In this document: positions 31,907 through 40,468 of the stretch, one piece after another
Position numbering within the stretch: the first letter of the stretch is position 1
How the letters are laid out: every line of letters begins with the position of its first letter
Origin: an uncultured Amaricoccus sp.
GTDB lineage: Bacteria > Pseudomonadota > Alphaproteobacteria > Rhodobacterales > Rhodobacteraceae
Reading direction: 5' to 3'
Assembly: GCF_937891315.1 (NCBI RefSeq)
Contig: NZ_CALAGI010000053.1
Location: 1-51,089, forward strand
Length of the DNA: 51,089 bases
Translations under genes and position numbers: made by a program
The notes under the pieces: model-generated
What the model was told of the DNA's origin: nothing
Databases searched by the model: none
The model's input: only the letters and a program-made list of their open reading frames with translations

Positions 31907-34308
31907 GATTGCTTCGCGGCCGGAGGGGGTGGCGCCTCCTCGGCGGCGGAACGTGGTGCGAATTCATCCGACGCGCCCGTCGCGGGGGGCGGATCGGCCG
32001 GGCGCGTGTCGCGCTGCCAGAAGTGGGTGCGGATGCCTTCGCCGTGCATCCGCTCGGCGATCTCGAAATTCATGTCCGACCGCGCCGACAGCGAGAAATT
32101 CACGTCGCGCAGCACGCAGCGCACCTCGAAATCGATCGAATCCGGGCCGAGCGACATCAGCAGCACGCGCGGTGCCGGCTCCTCCAGCACCAGCGGGTGA
32201 CCCTCGGCGATCTCGAGCAGGATGTCGGCGACCTTGCGCGGGTCGGCATCGTAGGTGACGCTGACCGGGATCTGGATGCGCCCCGACATGCCGGAATGCG
32301 TGCGGTTGAGCACTGTGCCGGCGATCAGGTCGGAATTCGGCAGGATGACACTCGCCCGGTCGAAGGTCTCGATCTCGGTCGAGCGCACCGAAATCCGCCG
32401 GACATAGCCGGTAAAGCCGCCGACCTCGATCCAGTCGCCCTGCTTGATCGGCCGCTCGACCAGGAGGATGATGCCCGAGACGAAGTTCGAAACGATGTTC
32501 TGCAGGCCGAAGCCGATGCCGACCGACAGCGCGCCGGCGACGATGGCGATGTTTGAGAGGTCGATCCCGGTGGCCGAGATCGCCGCCAGCGTCGCGAGCG
32601 CCGTGCCGAAATAGCCGATCCCCGCCAGCACCGCGTTCTTGCCGCCCGCGTCCATCCGCGTTCGCGGCAGCACCGAGTTGCGCAGCACCGATTGCAGCAT
32701 CCGGGTCAGGGCATAGCCGATGCCGAAGACGAGGATCAGCGTGAAGATGTCACCCGCCGAGATGCGGATGCCGCCGAGACTGCCCCCCTCGCTGACGAGC
32801 AGCCAGAAGCTGGCGAGATCGGAGGGACGCGCGCCCCAGATCAGCGCGAGCGGCGCCAGCGAGACGAGCCCGAGCAGCGTCACCGCGACGACCGGCCCGA
32901 GCCCCTCGTTCGTGCTGTGCGCCCCGGATCGCCGCCCGATCGTCAGCACCGTCTTGCTGATGAGATCGAACAGGACGAGATTCGCGCCGAACAAGGCCAG
33001 CGTCAGGATCATCGGATAGAGCAGGCCGCGCGAGGCCGCGTAATAACCGATCGCCGCCAGGACCGGTGCCAGCACCGCGACGATGGCGACCGCCCGTTCG
33101 AGGAACACCATAAGCCCGACGCCGAGCGTGCTCACATGCTGTTCCGGCGGCAGGCCCGCCTGGCTCTTGGCAATGTTGCGCAGCACGCGCCGCCACAGGC
33201 GGGCCGCCTGCCAGAGCCCGTAGCTGCCGAGCAGCGTCAGCGGGAACTGCAGCGTCGCATTGACCGCCGGCGACATCTGCCAGTTGTCGAGATGATTGAC
33301 GATGAAGAGATTGGCGGCCAGCACCCCGCCGAGCAGATAGACGATGGCCGCGCCCTTCAGCGCGTCCACGTCATTGACCAGAACCAGCCGGTATTGCGGC
33401 AAACGCGGCGCGAAGAGACTGTTTCCGAGCCATTGCGCGGCGATCAGGACCAGAACGAAGGGCGGCAGATTGAGGAGGTGGAAGGATTCCGAACCCTCCA
33501 GCAGCAGCACGGGCTCAAGCGCCGTGAAGACGAGGCTCGCGCCCAGCACCGGAAGGATCAGCCGCGTGACGTTGCGCAAGGCGACCAGCCACGCGACCGC
33601 GCGCGGTGAACTCGCGGCGCCAAGCGCGGTTTCGACCCGGGGGATCACCCAGCGCCTCAACAGGAACGCGATGGTGACGCCGATCGCGAAGAGCGCGAGG
33701 CTCTGTGGTACCCGGGTCTTCAGCCTCGCCCGATACTCCCGGTCGGCATAGGTCGCCCGCGTCGACTGAATGGCTTCGGTCAGGCGTTGCCGCGTCAGCG
33801 CCGCGGTCGCGGTCCAGTTCTCCGGCAGCGTCGGGCTCGGGCCGAGCGTCGTCATTTCGAGCCGTACCCGGGACCAGACTTCCCTGTCGAGTTCGGCGAT
33901 CATCTCGCTGATCTGGCGCGCGGCGTCCTGTGTCTCGATCACCGGGACCTGCTTTTCCGCGACGGCCTTGTTCAGCTCTTGGCGCCGGGCGTTCACCTCC
34001 GGCGGCTCGGTCGCGCCCTCGGCCGGCGGCGGGCCGAGCGGCTCCAGCCGCGCCTTCGCCTCCGAGAGCGCATCGTTCGCCGTCGCCTGGATCTGCCCGA
34101 CCTGCCCGCGCAGGACGAGCAGCTTCTCGCGCATGTTCTCGAGATCCTGGGCGCTCGACTCCGGCGCGTCGATCACCAGCCGCGCCGCCTGCAACGTCGG
34201 ATCGAGCGTGACGAAGAAATCCTGACTCGGATCCGGCGTCTGCGCGCCGCCGTGGCCGGGCGCGAGGAGGAGCAGCGCCGCGATCAGGAGCGGCCGCGCG
34301 AGGCGCAT
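31903..34308 (-). CDS. MscS-family mechanosensitive channel, DUF3772 N-terminus
   Basis: Large inner-membrane channel of 801 residues, of the MscK/YbiO-like kind. A signal peptide (about 1-22) leads a periplasmic domain with coiled-coil character (about 40-190, DUF3772), then some ten hydrophobic segments (about 200-560) and the MscS core, with pore helix pattern GALSVGIGFGLQNIVSNFVSG and the beta domain QGDWIEVGGFTGYVRRI. The cytoplasmic tail is Pro-rich. It lies three bases after cysK and likely shares its transcript. Opens under membrane tension to release solutes. Confidence 0.92.
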   Translation of the reverse strand: MRLARPLLIAALLLLAPGHGGAQTPDPSQDFFVTLDPTLQAARLVIDAPESSAQDLENMREKLLVLRGQVGQIQATANDALSEAKARLEPLGPPPAEGATEPPEVNARRQELNKAVAEKQVPVIETQDAARQISEMIAELDREVWSRVRLEMTTLGPSPTLPENWTATAALTRQRLTEAIQSTRATYADREYRARLKTRVPQSLALFAIGVTIAFLLRRWVIPRVETALGAASSPRAVAWLVALRNVTRLILPVLGASLVFTALEPVLLLEGSESFHLLNLPPFVLVLIAAQWLGNSLFAPRLPQYRLVLVNDVDALKGAAIVYLLGGVLAANLFIVNHLDNWQMSPAVNATLQFPLTLLGSYGLWQAARLWRRVLRNIAKSQAGLPPEQHVSTLGVGLMVFLERAVAIVAVLAPVLAAIGYYAASRGLLYPMILTLALFGANLVLFDLISKTVLTIGRRSGAHSTNEGLGPVVAVTLLGLVSLAPLALIWGARPSDLASFWLLVSEGGSLGGIRISAGDIFTLILVFGIGYALTRMLQSVLRNSVLPRTRMDAGGKNAVLAGIGYFGTALATLAAISATGIDLSNIAIVAGALSVGIGFGLQNIVSNFVSGIILLVERPIKQGDWIEVGGFTGYVRRISVRSTEIETFDRASVILPNSDLIAGTVLNRTHSGMSGRIQIPVSVTYDADPRKVADILLEIAEGHPLVLEEPAPRVLLMSLGPDSIDFEVRCVLRDVNFSLSARSDMNFEIAERMHGEGIRTHFWQRDTRPADPPPATGASDEFAPRSAAEEAPPPPAAKQS

Positions 34309-34311
34309 GGC

Positions 34312-35352
34312 TCAGGCGATCCGCGCGTCGGGCAGCGCCCGGCCGGGGCCTTCGAGCCATTCGGGCGTCGGCAGACCCTTTTCGCGCAGGAAGGCGGGAT
34401 TGAAGAGCTTCGACTGGTAACGGGTGCCATAGTCGCAGAGCATGGTCACGATCGTGTGGCCCGGCCCCATTTCGCGCGCCATGCGGATAGCCCCCGCGAC
34501 ATTGACCCCCGTCGAAGACCCCATGCAGAGCCCCTCGCTGGTCAGCAGGTCAAAGAGGACGGGCAGCGCCTCGGCATCCGGAATATTGTAGGGCAGATCG
34601 ACCACCAGCCCCTCGAGATTCGCCGTGATCCGGCCCTGGCCGATGCCCTCGGTGATCGAACTGCCCTCGGCCTTCAACTCGCCGTGCTTGTAATAGTGAT
34701 AGAGCGCGGCGCCATCCGGGTCGGCGAGGCCGATCTTCACGTCGCGCTTGCGCGCGCGCAACCCCTCGGCGACGCCCGCCAGCGTGCCGCCGGTGCCGAC
34801 CGCGCAGATGAACCCGTCCACGGAACCGCCGGTCTGCTCCCAGATCTCGGGCGCGGTCGTCTCCACATGCGCCCGACGGTTCGCGATATTGTCGAACTGG
34901 TTCGCCCAGATCGCACCGGCCGGCTCGGTCTTCGCCAGCGCCTCGGCGAGGCGGCCGGAATAGCGGACGTAATTGTTCGGATCACGATACGGCACCGCCG
35001 GCACCTCGACCAGCTCGGCCCCGGCGATGCGCAGCATGTCCTTCTTTTCCTGGCTCTGCGTGTCCGGGATCACGATCACCGTGCGAAATCCCATGGCCGC
35101 GCCGACAAGTGCGAGGCCGATGCCGGTATTGCCCGCCGTGCCCTCGACGATGGTGCCGCCCGGCGCCAGCGTACCCCGCGCCACCTCGTCGGTGATGATC
35201 GCGAGCGCGGCGCGGTCCTTCACCGACTGGCCCGGGTTCATGAACTCGGCCTTGGCCCAGATCTCGCACCCGGTGATCTCCGAGGCCCGTCGCAGACGGA
35301 TCAGCGGCGTGTTCCCCACCGCGCCCGGCAGATCCTTCGCGGTATTCAGCAT
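34312..35352 (-). CDS. cysK: Cysteine synthase A (O-acetylserine sulfhydrylase)
   Basis: PLP enzyme making cysteine from O-acetylserine and sulfide; 346 residues, slightly longer than the enteric enzyme. The PLP lysine is in PGQSVKDRAAL, the substrate loop is EGTAGNTGIGLA, and the phosphate-binding loop is AVGTGGTLAGVAEG. Between the TrgB-like gene and mscS on the same strand. In R. sphaeroides a trgAB-cysK locus contributes to tellurite resistance, which gives the neighbourhood meaning. Confidence 0.96.
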   Translation of the reverse strand: MLNTAKDLPGAVGNTPLIRLRRASEITGCEIWAKAEFMNPGQSVKDRAALAIITDEVARGTLAPGGTIVEGTAGNTGIGLALVGAAMGFRTVIVIPDTQSQEKKDMLRIAGAELVEVPAVPYRDPNNYVRYSGRLAEALAKTEPAGAIWANQFDNIANRRAHVETTAPEIWEQTGGSVDGFICAVGTGGTLAGVAEGLRARKRDVKIGLADPDGAALYHYYKHGELKAEGSSITEGIGQGRITANLEGLVVDLPYNIPDAEALPVLFDLLTSEGLCMGSSTGVNVAGAIRMAREMGPGHTIVTMLCDYGTRYQSKLFNPAFLREKGLPTPEWLEGPGRALPDARIA

Positions 35353-35385
35353 GCCCTCTCCGATCGGCGCCGTCGCTTCCCCGGT

Positions 35386-35414
35386 GCCATATCGTCTCCG
35401 ACCGGTCGCTTCAA
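35386..35414 (-). promoter_or_regulatory. Sigma-70-type promoter of cysK
   Basis: On the minus strand TTGAAG (35414-35409), a 17-base spacer and TATGGC (35391-35386), about 34 bases ahead of the cysK ATG, allowing cysK-mscS expression apart from the NUDIX gene. Confidence 0.45.
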
Positions 35415-35430
35415 GTTGCGGGGGCGACCC

Positions 35431-36555
35431 TCAGCCCCAGGCGGCGGACAGCCGCGCCCGGTGCTTCTCGAGCCAGAGCAGGGTGATGAGCAGGGGCGAA
35501 TTGTTGATCTCGCCGCTCGCGATCGCCGCCAGCGCCTCGTCGAGCGGCACCACCAGCGCGCGGATATCCTCGTCCTCGGATGCGAGCCCGTGCCGGCCGC
35601 CCGCGCCGGAGAGATCGGCCTCGGCGACGAAGGCGGTGATATATTCCGACATCACGCCGGGCGAGGGATAGTAGCGCGCCACCTGCTCGACGCGTCCGAT
35701 CTCCAGCCCCGCCTCCTCGCGCGCTTCCCGCCGGGCCGTCGCCTCCGGGCTCTCGCGCGGATCGCAGCGCCCGGCGACGGTTTCGAGGCACCAGGGCCTC
35801 GGGTCGCGGCGGGCGAGCGGGCCGGCGCGGAACTGCTCGATGAGGAGTATGCAACCCGTGCGCGGATCGAAGGGAAGCACGGTCACCGCGTCGCCGCTGG
35901 TGAAAGCCGCGCGCAGGATCGGCGCCGACATCGCCCCGTCGAAGCGGCGATGCCGCAGGTGATGCTCCTCGACGCAGAAATAGTTCGCGTAAGGCAGGTC
36001 CAACCGCAGCGGCTCCACGTCCCCCGCCGCCGCGAGGCCCGAGCGCAGGCGCGAGGGCGTCGCATCGGCCGCGCCGCGCGCCCGGGCAAGCGCGCGATAG
36101 CCGACGCCGAGCAACAGCTCGCCGACATGGTCCGGATCGACGAGACCGAGGTGCCGCAGGATCTCCTCGATCGCCTCGGCGAGCGTCGCGCACCATTCGG
36201 CGGTCCAGTCCTCGGACCGCCAGTCCAGCTTCGCCACGCCGGGCGGCGGGAGGAAGGTATCGACCACCTCCCCCACCCCGTCCGCGCGACGCGCCTTGGC
36301 GACGAGCGGCTTCGCACCGATCGCCGTCATCCAGAAACCGATCCGCGCGCGCTCCGCCTCGGTCGGGTTCAGAATCCAGCCCGGCGCCTCGGCGCCCGCG
36401 CGCCGTGCCGGGCCCAGGCGGAGGCCGGTCGCGTCGGCGCCGATCGCATGGCCGGGCAGCGTCGCGGGGTCCGGCGCCATGTCCGGACCGGTCCCGAGCA
36501 GGGCGGCGAATGGTCGGGGGTAGCCAAAGGGCTCGACAAGAAATACGGGACGCAT
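35431..36555 (-). CDS. TrgB-like NUDIX hydrolase (ADP-ribose pyrophosphatase type) with N-terminal GGCT-like domain
   Basis: 374 residues in two parts. The C-terminal NUDIX domain (about 225-360) contains the Nudix box, read as CDPRESPEATARREAREEAG leading to LEIG, and GAGGRHG; such enzymes split ADP-ribose and related nucleotides. The N-terminal part (about 1-80) resembles a gamma-glutamylcyclotransferase-like fold (PATLPGHAI, LNPTEAERARIGFW) but its usual YGTL motif is replaced (FLVEPFGYPRP), so that part is probably not active in the usual way. TrgB of R. sphaeroides has this architecture as I recall, and cysK follows. Start ATG 36555. Confidence 0.82.
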   Translation of the reverse strand: MRPVFLVEPFGYPRPFAALLGTGPDMAPDPATLPGHAIGADATGLRLGPARRAGAEAPGWILNPTEAERARIGFWMTAIGAKPLVAKARRADGVGEVVDTFLPPPGVAKLDWRSEDWTAEWCATLAEAIEEILRHLGLVDPDHVGELLLGVGYRALARARGAADATPSRLRSGLAAAGDVEPLRLDLPYANYFCVEEHHLRHRRFDGAMSAPILRAAFTSGDAVTVLPFDPRTGCILLIEQFRAGPLARRDPRPWCLETVAGRCDPRESPEATARREAREEAGLEIGRVEQVARYYPSPGVMSEYITAFVAEADLSGAGGRHGLASEDEDIRALVVPLDEALAAIASGEINNSPLLITLLWLEKHRARLSAAWG

Positions 36556-36596
36556 GACATCCTTGGCGCAATCGTCGCCGCGTCGTGGCCGGAAGG

Positions 36597-36625
36597 TGAT
36601 CCGGTGGCGGCGCGGGCTCGTAGCA
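36597..36625 (+). promoter_or_regulatory. Candidate sigma-E (RpoE)-type promoter of chrR
   Basis: TGATCC (36597-36602), exactly 18 bases, then TAGCA (36621-36625). The R. sphaeroides RpoE consensus as I recall it is TGATCC-N18-TAAGA; the -35 is complete, the -10 matches at TA and the final A. The predicted start is about 20 bases ahead of the chrR ATG. Confidence 0.4.
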
Positions 36626-36654
36626 CTGGTACCGATATTTTGACAGGTTCGGCA

Positions 36655-37263
36655 ATGACCCCCGGGCATGCTTCCGTCGAAACGCTGGCGAGCTACGCCG
36701 CGGGCGCCCTGCCGGACGGGATGGATCTGCTGGTCCTTGGCCATGTCGCGCGGTGTGGCCGCTGCCGCGCCCTGCTCTCGCGCATCGAGACGCTCTGCGG
36801 CGCGCTGCTCGCCGAATGCGCCGAACCCTGCCCCCCGCTCGACTGCGCCCGCGCCCTCGCCCGCCTCGACGCGACCCCTGACGCGACCGCCCGCGAGATG
36901 CCCGCCGGCGTGCCCCGCGCGCTGCCGCCCGCGCTGACCGAGGCGCTCGCGGGTCGCGTCCCCGAGGTCGCCTGGCACCCGCTGGCGCCCGGTCTCGACG
37001 AATATCGTTTCGAAGACGTTGCCCCGGGCGGGCTTCTGCTGGTGCGCGGCGCGCCCGGTCGACGCGTTCCCGCCCATCGCCACCGCGGTCAGGAAGCGGT
37101 TCTCGTGCTTCAGGGCGCGATGGACGACGGAGGTATCGTGCTCCGCGCCGGCGATTTCGCGCTGAACGACGAGGAGGCCCACGCGCCCGAAATCCTGGGC
37201 GACGAGCCTTGCGTCTGCCTCATCCTCCTCACCGCCCCGATCGAATTCACCGAGGCCGGCTGA
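36655..37263 (+). CDS. chrR: ChrR-type zinc anti-sigma factor, orphan
   Basis: 202-residue cytoplasmic anti-sigma factor of the singlet-oxygen response. The N-terminal anti-sigma domain has the zinc ligands His5, His30, Cys34, Cys37 (HVARCGRC, with the H-x3-C-x2-C spacing), aligning with His6, His31, Cys35, Cys38 of R. sphaeroides ChrR. The C-terminal cupin has metal ligands in PAHRHRGQEA and EEAHAPEI. No rpoE gene precedes it, unlike the usual rpoE-chrR operon. It is convergent with cfa (6-base gap) and divergent from the NUDIX gene. Could be a second ChrR or the sole copy with rpoE elsewhere. Confidence 0.88.
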   Translation: MTPGHASVETLASYAAGALPDGMDLLVLGHVARCGRCRALLSRIETLCGALLAECAEPCPPLDCARALARLDATPDATAREMPAGVPRALPPALTEALAGRVPEVAWHPLAPGLDEYRFEDVAPGGLLLVRGAPGRRVPAHRHRGQEAVLVLQGAMDDGGIVLRAGDFALNDEEAHAPEILGDEPCVCLILLTAPIEFTEAG

Positions 37264-37269
37264 GACGCC

Positions 37270-38481
37270 CTACGCCGGACGCCGCATCGTCACCTGCGAC
37301 ACGTCCGTCGTGCCGGTGCGAAACGCGGCGGCGCAGGAGGTGAGGTAGAAGTTCCACATCCGCCGGAAACTGTCATCGAAGCCGAGCGGCTGGATCTCGG
37401 ACCAGGCGGCGTTGAACGTGGCATGCCAGCGCCGGAGCGTCTCCGAGTAGCTCTCGCCGAACTGGAGCGACCCGACCGGGCGCAAGCCCGCCCGTTCGAT
37501 CTCGCCGCGCAAGGCCGACGGGCTCGGCAGCATGCCGCCCGGAAAGATGTATTTCTGGACGAAATCCACCGTCCTGCGATAGGTCGGGAACAGCACGTCC
37601 GGCACGGTGATGACCTGGATCGTCGCCCGCGCGCCCGGCTCCAGCCGCTCGCGCACCGTGTCGAAATAGGCCGGCCAGTATTTCTCGCCCACCGCCTCGA
37701 ACATCTCGATCGAGGCGATGCCGTCGAACCGGCCCCGCTCCTCGCGATAGTCGCGCATCACGATCTCGACCCTCTCGTTCAGGCCGGCGCGGAACATCCG
37801 TTCCCTGGCGAAGCCGTACTGCTCGTGGCTGATGGTCAGGCCGGTTACGCGCGCGCCCCGTTCCTTCGCCGCGTATTCGGCGAAGCCACCCCAGCCGCAG
37901 CCGATCTCCAGCAACCGCGCCTCCGGTGTCACGCCGATCCGGTCGCAGACCGAGGCGTATTTCCGGGTCTGCGCGGCGGCCAGATCCTCGACCGGACTGG
38001 CGAAGAGCGCCGATGAATAGGTCATCGTCTCGTCGAGCCACCGGCCGTAGAAGGCGTTCCCGAGGTCGTAGTGATAGGAGATGTTCTTGCGCGACTGACG
38101 CCGCGTGTTGCGGTTCAGCCAGTGGCGCAGTCGCTGATAGGCTCGCGCGGCCGCGGCCGCCGGATGCGACCGCTTGACCCAGTTCTTGCTCGACAGCAGG
38201 ACATCGAGCAGCGCCTGCAAATCGGGCGTGTCCCACCAGTCGTCGAGATAGGCCTCGCAGAAACCGAGCTCGCCCTCGCGGGCCACCCGCGAGAAGAGGG
38301 CGGGGTTCTTCACGTCGAGCCGCGCGGCCGGGCCGTCCGCGGCCCCCTCGATCCGGAACACCCGCCCGTCGGGCAGCGCGATATCGACCCGGCCGGTCTC
38401 AAGTCCCTTCAGCAGTTCGTAGGAGGCGGCGAACCAGGGGGGAAGATCCTTCTGTCCCTTGAGCGTCGCGATGACCCGCAT
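37270..38481 (-). CDS. Cyclopropane-fatty-acyl-phospholipid synthase family methyltransferase
   Basis: 403 residues; SAM-dependent methylation of unsaturated phospholipid acyl chains at the membrane. The SAM site is LLEIGCGWGGFAEYAAKE, preceded by ISYHYDLGNAFYGRWLDETMTYSSALF; FDGIASIEMFEAVGEKYW and QKYIFPGGMLPS are family hallmarks. I start at ATG 38481 after GGGGGAA rather than at ATG 38520. In R. sphaeroides a cfa-type gene follows phrA in the RpoE regulon and Cfa-like proteins affect ChrR turnover; here it faces chrR and follows a photolyase remnant. Confidence 0.93.
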   Translation of the reverse strand: MRVIATLKGQKDLPPWFAASYELLKGLETGRVDIALPDGRVFRIEGAADGPAARLDVKNPALFSRVAREGELGFCEAYLDDWWDTPDLQALLDVLLSSKNWVKRSHPAAAAARAYQRLRHWLNRNTRRQSRKNISYHYDLGNAFYGRWLDETMTYSSALFASPVEDLAAAQTRKYASVCDRIGVTPEARLLEIGCGWGGFAEYAAKERGARVTGLTISHEQYGFARERMFRAGLNERVEIVMRDYREERGRFDGIASIEMFEAVGEKYWPAYFDTVRERLEPGARATIQVITVPDVLFPTYRRTVDFVQKYIFPGGMLPSPSALRGEIERAGLRPVGSLQFGESYSETLRRWHATFNAAWSEIQPLGFDDSFRRMWNFYLTSCAAAFRTGTTDVSQVTMRRPA

Positions 38482-38535
38482 CGTGTTCCCCCGGTGGTCG
38501 TCCAAACCCGCACTATGCACCGAATTCGAGCCAAC

Positions 38536-38709
38536 TCAATCCGGCCGTCGCGCCGCGCCACAGGCCTCGAACGCGCGCCGGCGGCCTTCGGCGAGGTCGA
38601 GCAGGAAGACGGGTGTCACCGGACCGGCCGTGGCGGCGGCGGTCAGGCCCTCATGATCGGCGAGGCGCCGGTCGCGGCGGAACCGGAAGATGCGCGGGGT
38701 CGATCCCTC
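38536..38709 (-). pseudogene. Deoxyribodipyrimidine photolyase remnant
   Basis: The minus strand in the frame ending at TGA 38536-38538 reads RIFRFRRDRRLADHEGLTAA then TAGPVTPVFLLD, an unmistakable photolyase N-terminus (W-F-R-x-D-L-R-L-x-D). It then runs into LAEGRRRAFEACGAARRPD, which resembles a photolyase C-terminal end (A-x-x-R-x-x-A). The body of about 430 residues is missing, and no in-frame start codon lies between the upstream TAG and the first motif. It lies directly before cfa in the same direction, as phrA does in R. sphaeroides. Confidence 0.75.
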
Positions 38710-38719
38710 ATGTTTCCAC

Positions 38720-38745
38720 TACGCCGGAAAGGGGTCTTTGGTTCC
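38720..38745 (-). promoter_or_regulatory. ECF-type promoter motif ahead of the photolyase remnant
   Basis: On the minus strand GGAAC (38745-38741), 17 bases, CGTA (38723-38720). This fits the general ECF pattern (GGAAC then CGTT/CGTA). It lies just after the aminotransferase stop and would now drive the remnant and cfa. Which sigma factor reads it is unknown. Confidence 0.35.
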
Positions 38746-38748
38746 CGT

Positions 38749-39975
38749 TCAGAGAACCGCGTCGAGCGCCCGGACCAGCTGGTTGATCTCATCCTCGCTG
38801 GTGTAATGCACGAAGCTCACCCGCAGCACGCCATGGGCGGGGTCGATCCCGAGGCCGCGGAGCAGGCGCACCGCGTAGAAATCGCCGCCGCTCGCCATGA
38901 TACCATGCGGGACCAGCGCCGCCGCCACCTCCGCGCCCGGCCGCGCGAGATGGAGCGCCACGGTCGGCACCCGCCCCTCCGGCCGGTCCGGCCCGATCAG
39001 CCGCGCGTCGTTCCGCCCGCGCAGATAGTCGAGCAGCGGCGCGAGCAGCCGCGCCTCGCGCGCGCTCTGCAAGGCCAGCACCCGCCGCGCCCGTTCGACC
39101 GGGGGGGCCTCGTCGGTGTGATGATGCGCGTGAACCGCGTCGATATAGTCCACGATGCCGGCGCAGGCGGCGACCTGCGCGTGATCCGGTCCGGCCGGCG
39201 TCAGACGCTTGGCGGGTACCTCCGCGTTGAAGAAATGCCCCTGGTTCGGCAGCGCGTCGGCCAGCGCGCGGCGCACGACCATCACCCCCTGGTGCGGCCC
39301 ATAGGTCTTGTAGGTCGAGAAGAGATAGATGTCGGTCCCGAGCGCCGCGACATCCGGAAGCCCATGCGGCGCGAAGGAAACGCCGTCGACGCAGGTCACC
39401 GCGCCGACGGCATGGGCCATGGCGACGATCTCGGCTACCGGATTGATCTCGCCGACGATATTCGAGCAGTGCGGAAAGCACACCAGTCGGACCCGTTCGT
39501 CGAGCAGGCCAGCGAGGTCCGCGGGATCGAGATGCCCGCTCACCGGATCGACCGCCCATTCGCGGATTTCGATCCCGGCGTTCTCCAACCGGCGCCAGAC
39601 ACCCGAATTCGCCTCGTGATCCTGGCCGGTGACGACCACCGCGTCGCCGGGCCGCAGCCAGTCGCGGAACGCCTGAGCCAGCACATAGGTGTTCTGGCTG
39701 GTCGAGGGGCCGAACATCACCTCGTCGGTCTCGACACCCATCAGCGCGGCGAGTCGCGCCCGCGCCTCGTCCATCCCCTCGCCCGCGATCCGGCTCGCCG
39801 CGTAGGGAGCGTAGGGCTGGACCTTCCGCGCGACGTAAGCGCGGTTCAACCGGTCGATCACCTGCCGGCAGGCATAGGAGCCGCCGGCGTTCTCGAAAAA
39901 GGCCTGACCGGCGAGGCTCGGCTCCTCGAAGGCCGGGAACTGCGCGCGGACGAAGTCGATATCGAGTTCTGGCAC
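38749..39975 (-). CDS. Aminotransferase class V / cysteine desulfurase-like protein
   Basis: PLP-dependent enzyme of 408 residues of the fold-type I cysteine-desulfurase-like group. The PLP lysine is in FSTYKTYGPHQG; ENAGGSYACRQV, STSQNTYVLAQAF, GQDHEANSGVW, and SFAPHGLPD with the Asp before it are shared with such proteins. No active-site Cys loop of IscS type is visible, so cysteine desulfuration is not assured. Start GTG 39975 follows GAGG. The substrate cannot be assigned. The next 490 bases carry no gene on this strand. Confidence 0.85.
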   Translation of the reverse strand: MPELDIDFVRAQFPAFEEPSLAGQAFFENAGGSYACRQVIDRLNRAYVARKVQPYAPYAASRIAGEGMDEARARLAALMGVETDEVMFGPSTSQNTYVLAQAFRDWLRPGDAVVVTGQDHEANSGVWRRLENAGIEIREWAVDPVSGHLDPADLAGLLDERVRLVCFPHCSNIVGEINPVAEIVAMAHAVGAVTCVDGVSFAPHGLPDVAALGTDIYLFSTYKTYGPHQGVMVVRRALADALPNQGHFFNAEVPAKRLTPAGPDHAQVAACAGIVDYIDAVHAHHHTDEAPPVERARRVLALQSAREARLLAPLLDYLRGRNDARLIGPDRPEGRVPTVALHLARPGAEVAAALVPHGIMASGGDFYAVRLLRGLGIDPAHGVLRVSFVHYTSEDEINQLVRALDAVL

Positions 39976-40468
39976 TACGGCACCTCGCAAATGGACGGGC
40001 GGACCCTGCCCCAAGCGCCGCCGCCACCGCAAGGCCCGCCATCAAGGCGCCGCCGCCGTTCGAGCCGACACTAAAATTCGTCGCATTCTAGCCATGGGCT
40101 TCTTTCGAACGGGACAGCCGGCCCGGTCGATTCAGCGCGATTGCCATCCTCGATCCGTCCGCGAAGGCGGTCGGGTCACTCGCGGCGGAAATAGTCCGAG
40201 AAATATTTCAGCATTTTCATTCTGTTACTGGAATTCATCGGTGTGGATCGGACAAAATTGACCGTCGCCGACAGCCCGACCGCCATATCTGTTTCATGGA
40301 CCGTGTTGGCGTGCGCTTCGGGCGACAAAATTCACGGAACCACAACCATAGATTGATGATTTCGAGAAACTGTGCGAAGCGTGGACCGGACTTCTTTCGC
40401 AGCGGCGTTGACCGCCGGATCATGGCGCACGGGACACGGAGGGACGGAACCCATCCGAGGGGGAGAGC
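39976..40468. other. Intergenic region between aminotransferase and sensor kinase
   Basis: About 490 bases, less GC-rich than surrounding genes, between divergent genes. It must hold both promoters. I see TTGACC at about 40259 and AT-rich patches around 40200-40240 and 40325-40375, but no clear promoter, dyad or frame with coding character. GAGGGGGAG at its right end is the ribosome-binding site of the kinase. Confidence 0.6.

Noticed and set aside
36640..36645. TTGACA just before the chrR ATG, a possible -35
   Set aside because: It lies only ten bases before the start codon, so no -10 and leader could fit ahead of the gene.
33787..36654. Very long plus-strand frame joined in front of ChrR
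   Set aside because: It is the antisense shadow of mscS, cysK and the NUDIX gene; the real ChrR start is ATG 36655, which places the zinc-binding motif at the family position.
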